Shown here piece after piece: positions 1 to 6,690 of a stretch of 11,003 nt of DNA; position 1 is the first letter of the stretch, and every line of letters starts with the position of its first letter. The position numbers and the translations under genes were made by a program. Origin of the DNA: an uncultured Porphyromonadaceae bacterium (GTDB taxonomy: Bacteria > Bacteroidota > Bacteroidia > Bacteroidales > Muribaculaceae). The DNA lies in assembly GCA_905193485.1 (NCBI GenBank), contig CAJJOX010000060.1, forward strand, positions 1 through 11,003, read 5' to 3'. The notes below the pieces were generated by a model, which made no database searches, was not told the DNA's origin, and saw only the letters and a program-made list of their open reading frames with translations.

Positions 1-209
1 CACCCCGCTACAGCTCGGCTTTCGTCGCCCTGCCTTCGGATGCCGATGCCTGCGGCATACCGCGGCGATGGGTGTTTCGCGGGGCCGGATGGGGTCACGG
101 CGTCGGCCTGTGCCAGATAGGTGCCGCAGTGATGGGAACGCGTGGCTACGGCTACCGGGACATCCTCGCGCACTATTTCCCCGGGGCATCCCTCACACGC
201 ATTTACTGA
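1..209 (+). CDS. SpoIID/LytB domain protein, C-terminal end (partial)
   Basis: Only the last 68 codons are present; the gene enters from the left edge in the frame beginning at base 3 and stops with TGA at 207-209. The visible part carries the C-terminal SpoIID/LytB signature: [17 protein letters not shown], then a Tyr-rich stretch and [16 protein letters not shown] at the very end. Family members bind or cleave denuded peptidoglycan glycan strands (SpoIID is a lytic transglycosylase in Bacillus). In non-sporulating Bacteroidetes the domain occurs in envelope proteins linked to muropeptide turnover. The next gene, 30 nt downstream on the same strand, is an AmpG/MurT-type transporter, which fits a cell-wall recycling operon. 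Signal peptide and catalytic Glu lie outside the window, so activity cannot be judged. The family call is firm, the precise role inferred. Confidence 0.88.
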   Translation, partial: PRYSSAFVALPSDADACGIPRRWVFRGAGWGHGVGLCQIGAAVMGTRGYGYRDILAHYFPGASLTRIY

Positions 210-239
210 TCTCCCTACACACTATAAATCTCTGCCATT

Positions 240-1496
240 GTGAAACACGACAACATATCCCGTGGCTGGCTGTGGGTTCCGACGCTCTACATTGCCGAAG
301 GCCTCCCCTACGTGCTCCTGATGACGGTGTCGGCCGTCCTGTTCAAACGGATGGGCGTTTCCAACGCCCAACTTGCATTCTACACTTCGCTTTTCGGCCT
401 CCCGGCCATGATAAAGCCGCTGTGGAGTCCGCTTGTCGACATGTTTCACACACGGCGTGCATGGATCATAGTCATGCAGGTTCTCATAGCTCTCGCTCTC
501 GCAGCAATCGCTTTCGTCATACCCGGGCATGTATGGTTCAAGGCGTCCGTGGCTTCGTTCTTGGTCATGGCTTTCTTCTCCGCCACCCACGACATCGCTG
601 CCGACGGATTTTACATGCTCGCACTGCCGGAACGCGGGCAGTCGTTCTTTGTCGGCATACGCGCCACGGTGTTCCGCCTTGCCATGCTCATCGGTCAGGG
701 ACCGTTGGTAATGTTCGCCGGTTTTCTCGAATCTTCCTACGGCGATATTCCCCGGGCATGGGCCGTCGTGTTCTATATTCTCTCAGCCTTGATGGCGTTC
801 ATCGCCCTCTATCACATCATCATGCTTCCCCATCCACCCGCCGACCGCTCAACACGCATATCATCGGCCGCCATGGTCTGGCGTGAATTTGCCGACACCT
901 TCGTGCGTTTCTTCACAAAGCCCGGCATACTCGTCGCCATGCTGTTCATGCTCCTTTACAAACTCCCCGAAGCCCAGCTCATCAAACTCATCCAGCCGTT
1001 TCTGCTCGACAGCCGGGAGGCAGGCGGACTGGCTCTGTCGACCGCACAGGTCGGTTTCGCCTACGGCACGGTCGGCGTCATCGGCCTTCTTTCGGGCGGC
1101 ATAATCGGTGGCATTCTGGTAAGCCGCAGCGGTTTGCGACGATGGATGATGCCTATGGCCTGGAGCATGTCGCTCTCCTGTTTGGCTTTCGTCTGGCTTT
1201 CGTCCGGCACAAATCCCTCGTTCTTCATGATCAATGTCTGTGTGTGCGTCGAACAGTTTGGCTACGGATTCGGCACCACAGCCTATATGCTCTATCTCAT
1301 CAATTTCTCCAAAGGACAGCATGCCACTGCCAATTATGCCATCTGCACCGGCGTTATGTCGCTCGGCATGATGCTGCCGGGGATGGTGGCCGGATGGCTA
1401 CAGCAAACGATAGGCTACGGACCGTTTTTTATCTGGACCGTAGCCTGTTGTGTAGTTACCATTGTGGTCGCGCGCCTCGCGCTGCGCCATTGCTGA
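240..1496 (+). CDS. MFS transporter, AmpG/MurT type (muropeptide or MurNAc uptake)
   Basis: A 418-residue, very hydrophobic inner-membrane protein with about 12 membrane segments. The N-terminal block resembles AmpG permeases: AEGLPY at residues 19-24, then a Gly-Val-Ser turn and KPLWSPLVD at 59-67, equivalent to the family's 'KFLWAPLLD' motif. AmpG imports anhydro-muropeptides for peptidoglycan recycling; a related Bacteroidetes protein (MurT of Tannerella forsythia) imports MurNAc, so the substrate may be either. The start is GTG at 240; no in-frame ATG lies upstream before the previous gene, and the next Met (residue 28) would cut into the first membrane segment. It begins 30 nt after a SpoIID/LytB gene and is probably cotranscribed with it. 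It converges on the ArgC-like gene with only 6 nt between stop codons. The MFS/AmpG class is confident, the substrate inferred. Confidence 0.85.
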   Translation: MKHDNISRGWLWVPTLYIAEGLPYVLLMTVSAVLFKRMGVSNAQLAFYTSLFGLPAMIKPLWSPLVDMFHTRRAWIIVMQVLIALALAAIAFVIPGHVWFKASVASFLVMAFFSATHDIAADGFYMLALPERGQSFFVGIRATVFRLAMLIGQGPLVMFAGFLESSYGDIPRAWAVVFYILSALMAFIALYHIIMLPHPPADRSTRISSAAMVWREFADTFVRFFTKPGILVAMLFMLLYKLPEAQLIKLIQPFLLDSREAGGLALSTAQVGFAYGTVGVIGLLSGGIIGGILVSRSGLRRWMMPMAWSMSLSCLAFVWLSSGTNPSFFMINVCVCVEQFGYGFGTTAYMLYLINFSKGQHATANYAICTGVMSLGMMLPGMVAGWLQQTIGYGPFFIWTVACCVVTIVVARLALRHC

Positions 1497-1507
1497 TGAA
1501 GATCAGC
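1492..1507. terminator. short hairpin spanning both convergent stop codons
   Basis: GCTGAT (1492-1497) and ATCAGC (1502-1507) form a perfect 6-bp inverted repeat around a 4-base loop. The TGA of the transporter (1494-1496) and the TGA of the ArgC-like gene on the other strand (complement of 1503-1505) each sit in one arm. There is no T-tract on either side, so it is at best a weak bidirectional end; it may be chance. Confidence 0.25.
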
Positions 1508-2450
1508 TGCAGGCATGCGATTTGAGCATAAGCCCGACACGCTCCTGCAATCCGAACAGCAGGTTCATGTCGTGGACGGCCATGGCCGCCGAGCCTTTGA
1601 TCAAATCATCGATCACAGCGTTGATCACCAGTCTGTCGCCCACACGCTGAACATTGATGATGCATTTATTGGTTCCGGCCACTTCATTGAGATTCGGCAT
1701 ACTCGAAGATATGAACGTGAAACTGTGGTCGGAATAATAATCGTTATACAACTCGACAGCCTTTTCCTCAGACATCGGCGATTTGAAGTGAATAGCCACG
1801 GAAATGCCTCGCCGCCAACCGCCGCACATCACGACAAATGTCATCGGAGTGGCAAAATCGGGCTGCAACGACCGCAATGCGCGCACTATGTCGTCGGCCT
1901 CTTCAATATCTATCAGCGCAAGCGTTTCTCCCGGTTCCGCATTCTCTTCGGCAACGACGGCATTGACATGTATGTCGCCGCATGAAAGAGCGTGCTCTTT
2001 GGCAAGAGGCATAAGCGCCAACAGCACTGCCGAAGTCAAAGCCGGCGGTAGCGACGCACGTACACCCCCGCGCACCAGTGGTTTGCGGCTCAGTTCGGGC
2101 AATCCGAATATCCATTCGTCGCCGTCGGCAAACGTGCTCCGCGGCAGCATATCGCCGCTCACATCCAGCAGTTTGACCCGATCAGGCACCGGATATTGCT
2201 CAAGGAAACGGATGCCTTCACCAGGCTCCTCATAGCAAAGGAAAAGCACGTCGATATTTTCCATGTCGGGCTTGGCCGAAAAACGCATGTAGGTTTCCCC
2301 CCGCAAGCCTTTGTGCAACTGTGAAACAAGGGCACCTTCGGCTCGAGGCTCAAGCACCCACGACAGTTCGATATCGGGATGGTTGATAAGTAGTTTTATG
2401 ATCTCGCCGGCTACTGGCATTGATCCGCCGGTCACTGCTGCTCGTATCAT
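1503..2450 (-). CDS. ArgC-family protein (N-acetyl-gamma-glutamyl-phosphate reductase fold) lacking catalytic residues; probable pseudoenzyme
   Basis: 315 codons, intact, close to the length of Bacteroidetes ArgC. Homology is clear from INHPDIEL (22-29), a hydrophobic IDVLFLCYE strand (66-74), IFGLPEL (114-120), RRGI (213-216), AGTNKCIINV (258-267) and the C-terminal block IDDLIKGSAAMAVHDMNLLFG (280-300). ArgC normally reduces N-acetylglutamyl phosphate with NADPH, using a Cys nucleophile and a His. Here the dinucleotide loop GATGYTG reads GGSMPVA (8-14). The PGCYPT nucleophile motif reads PPALTS (135-140), with Ala137 (codon at complement of 2040-2042) at the Cys position and no Cys between residues 72 and 157. 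SGxSGAG is replaced by AEENAEPG, and the H-x-H-x-x-E region before LQPDF (195-199) has no His. Automatic annotation would call it ArgC, but I infer it cannot catalyse that step. It follows argR by 48 nt, so the two are probably one transcript. Confidence 0.85.
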   Translation of the reverse strand: MIRAAVTGGSMPVAGEIIKLLINHPDIELSWVLEPRAEGALVSQLHKGLRGETYMRFSAKPDMENIDVLFLCYEEPGEGIRFLEQYPVPDRVKLLDVSGDMLPRSTFADGDEWIFGLPELSRKPLVRGGVRASLPPALTSAVLLALMPLAKEHALSCGDIHVNAVVAEENAEPGETLALIDIEEADDIVRALRSLQPDFATPMTFVVMCGGWRRGISVAIHFKSPMSEEKAVELYNDYYSDHSFTFISSSMPNLNEVAGTNKCIINVQRVGDRLVINAVIDDLIKGSAAMAVHDMNLLFGLQERVGLMLKSHACS

Positions 2451-2498
2451 AATCTTCGTATGGTCTTGGTTTGTTGTTCAGTTTATCATCTTTGTCGT

Positions 2499-2999
2499 TC
2501 AGAAAAAATATTGCTTGCCGGCCTCCATCACATTCGAAGGAATGATCTCTGACAGGACAGCATATATTTCCGGGCGCGAAATATCATCGTCCACAGCCAC
2601 AAACACCGTATCGGCTCCGGCGATTGTACCCAGAATATGGGGCGACGAAAGCTCGTCGATATCATAAGCCACTCCGCCTGCATAACCGTTGCGGGTCTTG
2701 ATTATGGCCTGACGCCCCGAGAACGAAACCGACAGGATCGACGCCTGACGCACCGTGTTCATAGCCTGCGTCGCCACTTCGTCGGCGGCTGTTCCGTTTG
2801 CGGCTATCACATAGCGGTAACCGCCCAGTTCGGTGGCCACTTTCGATGTCCGCAATGTCTTCAGGTCACGTGATAGAGTAGCCTGCGTCACATTGCAATT
2901 GCTCGCCTCAAGAAGATCCATCAGCTCTTCCTGACTGCCTATTGAATTGTTAAGCAGAATTTTTACGATAAGAGCCAGCCGGGCTTGTCGTTTGTTCAT
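2499..2999 (-). CDS. argR: ArgR-family arginine repressor, variant ligand site
   Basis: 166 residues from the ATG at complement 2997-2999, starting MNKRQARLALIVKILL, which matches the usual ArgR N-terminus. Longer in-frame starts exist (3032 and 3065), but they lie at or upstream of the transcription start predicted from the promoter at 3035-3065, so I chose 2999. The N-terminal winged helix carries GSQEEL and TQATLSRDLKTL (recognition helix with the SRD triad). The C-terminal half has the oligomerisation/arginine-binding domain with KTRNGYAGGVAYDID and GTIAGADTVFVA. The family's arginine site has two adjacent Asp (GDDT; Asp128/Asp129 in E. coli ArgR). Here the first is Ala129 (codon at complement of 2613-2615), the second is kept as Asp130. 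ArgR normally represses arginine synthesis when arginine is bound; this change may weaken or alter ligand response (inference). It is followed by the ArgC-like gene; no argG, argD or acetyltransferase gene is attached. Confidence 0.9.
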   Translation of the reverse strand: MNKRQARLALIVKILLNNSIGSQEELMDLLEASNCNVTQATLSRDLKTLRTSKVATELGGYRYVIAANGTAADEVATQAMNTVRQASILSVSFSGRQAIIKTRNGYAGGVAYDIDELSSPHILGTIAGADTVFVAVDDDISRPEIYAVLSEIIPSNVMEAGKQYFF

Positions 3000-3034
3000 G
3001 GTGTATGTTAATGAGTTACGTTTCTTATTCATTG

Positions 3035-3065
3035 CAAATTTAATATATCTGCCATAAATATGCAA
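3035..3065 (-). promoter_or_regulatory. Bacteroidetes-type promoter of argR
   Basis: On the minus strand TTG (complement of 3063-3065) is followed after exactly 20 nt by TAAATTTG (complement of 3035-3042), a perfect TAnnTTTG -7 element. Transcription would begin near 3028, giving a leader of about 30 nt before the ATG at 2999. The spacer and -33 TTG overlap an imperfect palindrome, TGCATATTTATGGCA on the minus strand (3050-3064), which has the size and AT-rich centre of an ARG box. Autoregulation by ArgR is therefore plausible but not shown. Confidence 0.7.
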
Positions 3066-3180
3066 CTTTTATCATAAAAATCCACTTTTCAATCACTTTA
3101 CGCCGACGGCGATCCACCGGACATCCGTCCGCAACAACATGTCGGTCACCGGGACATTTCCTTCAGGCCGAAAATGAAAG

Positions 3181-3209
3181 CGTCGTGCCGGATGCATTCC
3201 GGCACGACG
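3181..3209 (-). terminator. intrinsic terminator of galK
   Basis: CGTCGTGCCGG (3181-3191) and CCGGCACGACG (3199-3209) form a perfect 11-bp GC-rich stem with a 7-nt loop, 28 nt past the galK stop. On the minus strand it is followed by the T-rich CTTTCATTTTC (complement of 3170-3180), as expected for a factor-independent terminator. Two smaller inverted repeats lie further on in the spacer: CGGAC/GTCCG (around 3119-3132) and ATGTC/GACAT (around 3139-3157). Confidence 0.75.
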
Positions 3210-3236
3210 TTCCACATTATCTTATCCGGCCTCGGA

Positions 3237-4379
3237 TTATTCTTCGTAACGACGTGCTCCGTCACTCACAATCACAGGATAAATTTTAGGCTCATGGCCA
3301 TATTTCTCCTTGAATTTCTTTGTGACCGTAGCTATGAAATTGTCATATTTGTCATCTTTCACCAGATTGACCGTGCAGCCGCCAAAACCGCCACCCATTA
3401 TACGCGAGCCGGTGACGCCGCATTCCTTAGCGACATCATTCAGATAGTCAAGCTCCTCGCAGCTCACTTCATAAAGTTTCGACATACCTTCGTGCGTGCC
3501 ATACATGCACCGGCCGACAGTTTCATAATCTCCTTTTACAAGGGCATCGCAAACGTCGAGTACACGCTGTTTCTCTTCAATCACATATTCAGCACGTTTA
3601 TAGTCTTCTTCCGAAATTTTGTCCTTTGCGGCGTTGAGCATTGCCATGTCGGCATCGCGAAGCGTTTCGACACCAAGCGTTTTGGCAACGCGTTCACACG
3701 ATTCGCGACGTTTGTTATAGGGGGAGTCCACGAGTTCGTGCTTCACGCGGGAATCAACAAGCACGAGTTTATAACCGTCAAGCTTGAAGGGGAAATATTC
3801 AAATTCTCCCGACCGGCAGTCAAGACGCATCAGGTTGTCTTTCTTGCCATGAACCGATGCAAACTGATCCATAATGCCGCAGTTGACGCCGCAATAGTTG
3901 TGTTCGGTGCTCTGGCCGATCTTGGCAAGCTCCATCTTCGGGAAACGGTTGTCATTGAACAATTCATTCAACGCATTGGCGAAACAGCTCTCGAGAGCTG
4001 CGCTTGACGAAAGACCTGCGCCAAGAGGCACATTGCCGGCAAAAACGGCATCGAAACCTTCAACCTTTCCACCGCGTTTGATGATCTCACGGCATACTCC
4101 GAAGATATAGCGAGCCCACTGCTGCTGAGGGGCATCCTCTTCGTTCAATCCGAATTCAACATACTCGTCGATGTCAATCGAATAAACGCGCACCTTATCC
4201 GTGCCGTTGGGCTTTATCTCGGCCATAATGAATTTGTCGATGGCGCCGGGGAACACGAAGCCGCCATTGTAATCGGTGTGCTCACCTATAAGGTTGAAAC
4301 GTCCGGGAGCGACAAAAAGGATACCATTCTCGCCGAAGCGCGATTTGAATTCGTTCTGAATCTTTTCTTTCATGATCAT
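3237..4379 (-). CDS. galK: galactokinase
   Basis: 380 residues, typical galactokinase length; a cytosolic GHMP kinase that phosphorylates alpha-D-galactose with ATP to galactose 1-phosphate, the first committed step of the Leloir pathway. Motifs appear in order: the galactokinase signature GRFNLIGEHTDYNGG (26-40), the ATP-binding loop GNVPLGAGLSSSAALE (115-130), the catalytic Asp171 in GIMDQFAS, and the C-terminal GHMP motif MGGGFGGC (328-335). The start is ATG at complement 4377-4379; Met3 (MKEKIQ) is an equally good alternative. The gene stands alone: no galM, galT or sugar transporter lies beside it in this window, unlike many Bacteroides loci. It is bounded by its own terminator at 3181-3209 and read away from the divergent PurF-like gene. 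All key residues are present, so an active enzyme is expected. Confidence 0.96.
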   Translation of the reverse strand: MIMKEKIQNEFKSRFGENGILFVAPGRFNLIGEHTDYNGGFVFPGAIDKFIMAEIKPNGTDKVRVYSIDIDEYVEFGLNEEDAPQQQWARYIFGVCREIIKRGGKVEGFDAVFAGNVPLGAGLSSSAALESCFANALNELFNDNRFPKMELAKIGQSTEHNYCGVNCGIMDQFASVHGKKDNLMRLDCRSGEFEYFPFKLDGYKLVLVDSRVKHELVDSPYNKRRESCERVAKTLGVETLRDADMAMLNAAKDKISEEDYKRAEYVIEEKQRVLDVCDALVKGDYETVGRCMYGTHEGMSKLYEVSCEELDYLNDVAKECGVTGSRIMGGGFGGCTVNLVKDDKYDNFIATVTKKFKEKYGHEPKIYPVIVSDGARRYEE

Positions 4380-4699
4380 TTTATGATTTGGGTTAATTTT
4401 TCATGGTTGACGTGTTGAATTCCACATCGGGATTTCAATGTAGCGAATTTACGAATTCTATCACCCACAACCCTGATACCGACTGTTAAAAATCCCTAAC
4501 CGGAAATATCCTGCTGCAGGAAATGCACATGGCGTCATTCAATCTTTTGCATAGGAACGATTCTGCGTGCCGGAGTTTTTTCTTTTTTGCATTATTCGTC
4601 AAGCGTTTTTTTGATTAAATCAAAACAGCTCCTTAATTTTGCAGAGTGATATTCATGATGCCCTGCAGCACGGATATCAGGATTAACGTCAGCTTAATT
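4380..4699. other. divergent intergenic spacer galK / PurF-like gene
   Basis: About 320 nt without a gene, serving both divergent genes. The right part holds the PurF-like promoter and its leader of about 50 nt. On the minus strand a -7-like element, TAAATTCG (complement of 4444-4451; one mismatch to TAnnTTTG), could drive galK, with a leader of about 58 nt. The nearest upstream TTG is 16 nt away rather than 19-21, so this is a weak call. A near-palindrome TCCTGC-T-GCAGGA lies around 4509-4521. I see no riboswitch or small ORF I can support. Confidence 0.4.
4611..4641 (+). promoter_or_regulatory. Bacteroidetes-type promoter of the PurF-like gene
   Basis: TTG (4611-4613), a 20-nt spacer, then TAATTTTG (4634-4641), a perfect TAnnTTTG element. 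The expected start is near 4647-4649, so a GTG start at 4646 would be at or before the transcript's 5' end. This supports the ATG at 4700 as the true start of the downstream gene. Confidence 0.72.
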
Positions 4700-6592
4700 A
4701 TGGAACCTCTCAAGCATGAATGCGGCATCGCGATGATTCGCCTGCGCAAACCTCTTTCATTTTATAAAGAGAAATACGGCACCCTGCGATATGGCCTCGA
4801 AAAGCTTTATCTCATGATGGAGAAGCAGCACAACCGTGGACAGGAAGCCGCCGGCATAGGCGTGGTGAAACTAAACGCCAAACCCGGAAACGAATACGTG
4901 TGGCGCGAACGTGCGCTCGGGACGCAGGCCATACAGGAAATCTTCGGAAATGTATTTCCAAAACTAAACGAAATGGACATCGCGTCGATGTCAGCCGTCC
5001 AGGCCGAAGACGAAGCTCCATACATTGGCGAGATACTGATGGGACACCTCCGTTACAGCACGACCGGACGGTCAGGCATCAGCTACGTCCATCCGTTTCT
5101 TCGCCGCAACAACTGGCGCTCGCGCAATCTGTTGATGTGTGGCAATTTCAACATGACAAACGTCGACGAAATCTTTGCCGACGTCGTTTCTTCCGGACAA
5201 CATCCGCGACTCTACAGCGACACAGTCATCATCCTCGAACAGCTTGGGAATGCACTTGACAAGGAAAATCATCGACTCTACCGGCAATTCCGCGACACCA
5301 TGCGCGACCCGATGCTGGCCCGTGCCATTGAAGACAACATCGACATGTGCAATGTCATCTCGGCAGCCGCCCCGAAATGGGATGGAGGATATGTGATGTG
5401 TGCCGCGACCGGCTCGGGCGACATGGCGGTCGTGCGCGATCCCGCAGGCATACGGCCGGCCTTCTACCATATCGACGACGAGGTGGTGGTTGTCGCGTCA
5501 GAACGCCCGGTAATCCAGACCGTATGGGATGTCGACGCCGACAGCGTGACCGAGCTTGACCCCGGAAACGCCATAATTGTAAGGCGCGACGCCTCAGTCA
5601 ATGTGGTCAATCTTCTGGAGTCCCGGCCAAATGCCCGCTGCTCTTTTGAACGGATTTATTTTTCGCGCGGCAGCGACGTCGACATCTATCGCGAACGCAA
5701 GCTTCTGGGACGGAATATCGTGCCGGCCGTACTCGACAGCATCGACGGCGACTTCGACCACACAGTGTTCTCTTTCATCCCGAACACAGCCGAAGTGGCT
5801 TTCTATGGCATGCTTCAGGGGCTTGAAGAGCATCTCGATCGCCGCAAGTCAAATCATATTCGTCACCTCCTTGACCACGGGACACTCACCCCGGAAAAGC
5901 TCCGTGACATCATGCGCCGGAAAGTCAGAGTTGAGAAAGTGGCGATAAAGGATATCAAACTCCGCACTTTCATCTCCGAAGGTGATGTGCGCAACGACCT
6001 CGCCGCCCACGTCTACGACGTCACCTACGGAAGTGTTTCTTCCGGCGAAAACCTCGTGATCATCGACGACAGCATCGTACGCGGCACCACCCTCCGGCAA
6101 AGCATCCTCAAGATTCTCGACCGGCTGCATCCGCGAAAAATCGTTGTCGTGTCGTCGGCTCCGCAAGTGCGCTATCCCGACTATTACGGCATCGATATGT
6201 CACGCCTAAGTGAATTTGCCGCATTCCGGGCCGCCATCGAACTTATCCATGACCGTGGCCTCGACGATATCCTCGACAAAACATATGAGCGTTGCATCAG
6301 CGCACGCGACTGCCCTGCCGAACAGCTCGAAAACCATGTCACCGCAATATACCGTCCGTTTACAGAGCGCGACATATCGCAAAAAATGGCCCGGATGCTC
6401 ACTCCCGCAGGAATAGGAGCCGAAGTGCAACTCATCTTTCAGTCACTCGAGGGAATGCACAACGCCATCCCCGGGCATCCCGGCGACTGGTATTTCTCAG
6501 GACAATACCCGACTCCCGGCGGAACACGCCTCGTCAACGAAGCTTTCATAAGCTACTACGAAACATCACGACAGGCACGCCACAACCGCTAA
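4700..6592 (+). CDS. PurF-like glutamine amidotransferase/phosphoribosyltransferase (long Bacteroidetes paralogue)
   Basis: 630 residues from ATG 4700 (MEPLKHECGIA); canonical PurF is about 470-510. The N-terminal Ntn-glutaminase domain has predicted nucleophile Cys8, needing removal of a 7-residue propeptide as in Bacillus-type PurF. It also has NRGQEAAGI (45-53), GHLRYSTTG (115-123), NFNMTN (149-154), SDT (173-175) and RDPAGIRP (246-253). The phosphoribosyltransferase domain has FERIYFSRG (316-324) and the PRPP loop NLVIIDDSIVRGTT (451-464). PurF makes phosphoribosylamine from PRPP and glutamine, the first step of purine synthesis. Deviations: NFN in place of the family's NGN in the oxyanion region, PNTA (361-364) in place of PDSG, extra sequence around 375-430, and a C-terminal extension after about 540. 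Bacteroidetes usually also carry a standard purF, so this may be a second, specialised enzyme (inference). It is transcribed alone and ends at a strong hairpin. Confidence 0.87.
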   Translation: MEPLKHECGIAMIRLRKPLSFYKEKYGTLRYGLEKLYLMMEKQHNRGQEAAGIGVVKLNAKPGNEYVWRERALGTQAIQEIFGNVFPKLNEMDIASMSAVQAEDEAPYIGEILMGHLRYSTTGRSGISYVHPFLRRNNWRSRNLLMCGNFNMTNVDEIFADVVSSGQHPRLYSDTVIILEQLGNALDKENHRLYRQFRDTMRDPMLARAIEDNIDMCNVISAAAPKWDGGYVMCAATGSGDMAVVRDPAGIRPAFYHIDDEVVVVASERPVIQTVWDVDADSVTELDPGNAIIVRRDASVNVVNLLESRPNARCSFERIYFSRGSDVDIYRERKLLGRNIVPAVLDSIDGDFDHTVFSFIPNTAEVAFYGMLQGLEEHLDRRKSNHIRHLLDHGTLTPEKLRDIMRRKVRVEKVAIKDIKLRTFISEGDVRNDLAAHVYDVTYGSVSSGENLVIIDDSIVRGTTLRQSILKILDRLHPRKIVVVSSAPQVRYPDYYGIDMSRLSEFAAFRAAIELIHDRGLDDILDKTYERCISARDCPAEQLENHVTAIYRPFTERDISQKMARMLTPAGIGAEVQLIFQSLEGMHNAIPGHPGDWYFSGQYPTPGGTRLVNEAFISYYETSRQARHNR

Positions 6593-6611
6593 CCGCTATG
6601 GCTTACACCTT

Positions 6612-6638
6612 TAATATATAAATCAGTAATATATAAAT
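6612..6638. repeat. 12-bp direct repeat TAATATATAAAT
   Basis: Two perfect copies of TAATATATAAAT (6612-6623 and 6627-6638) are separated by CAG, immediately before the terminator hairpin. The A+T tract would help termination of the minus-strand transcript coming through the hairpin. The duplication may be slippage. Confidence 0.7.
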
Positions 6639-6672
6639 AGCGGCCGGTTTCCCGATTGAAACCGGCCGCTGT
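6637..6672. terminator. bidirectional terminator between the PurF-like gene and the thioredoxin gene
   Basis: AGCGGCCGGTTT (6639-6650) and AAACCGGCCGCT (6659-6670) make a perfect 12-bp stem with an 8-nt loop, extendable by a G-T and an A-T pair. It lies 44 nt after the PurF-like stop and 18 nt past the stop of the convergent thioredoxin gene. The flanks are A+T rich on both sides rather than a clean T-run. Confidence 0.8.
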
Positions 6673-6690
6673 ATGAATAAATGTGATGAA

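Noticed and set aside
68..886. A 272-codon plus-strand open frame rich in Arg, His and Ser
   Set aside because: It overlaps the SpoIID end and the AmpG-type transporter in another frame, has no family motif and a biased Arg/His composition typical of an out-of-frame shadow.
2035..2045. Sequencing error as the reason for the missing ArgC cysteine
   Set aside because: The losses affect four separate motifs and the frame stays intact throughout, so a single read error cannot explain them.
3000..3065. Longer N-terminal start for ArgR (ATG at 3032 or 3065)
   Set aside because: These starts lie at or upstream of the transcription start predicted from the TTG-N20-TAAATTTG promoter, and the extra residues do not match ArgR N-termini.
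3174..4007. A 277-codon plus-strand open frame
   Set aside because: It is antisense to galK, whose motifs and length are unambiguous; it shows no recognisable domain.
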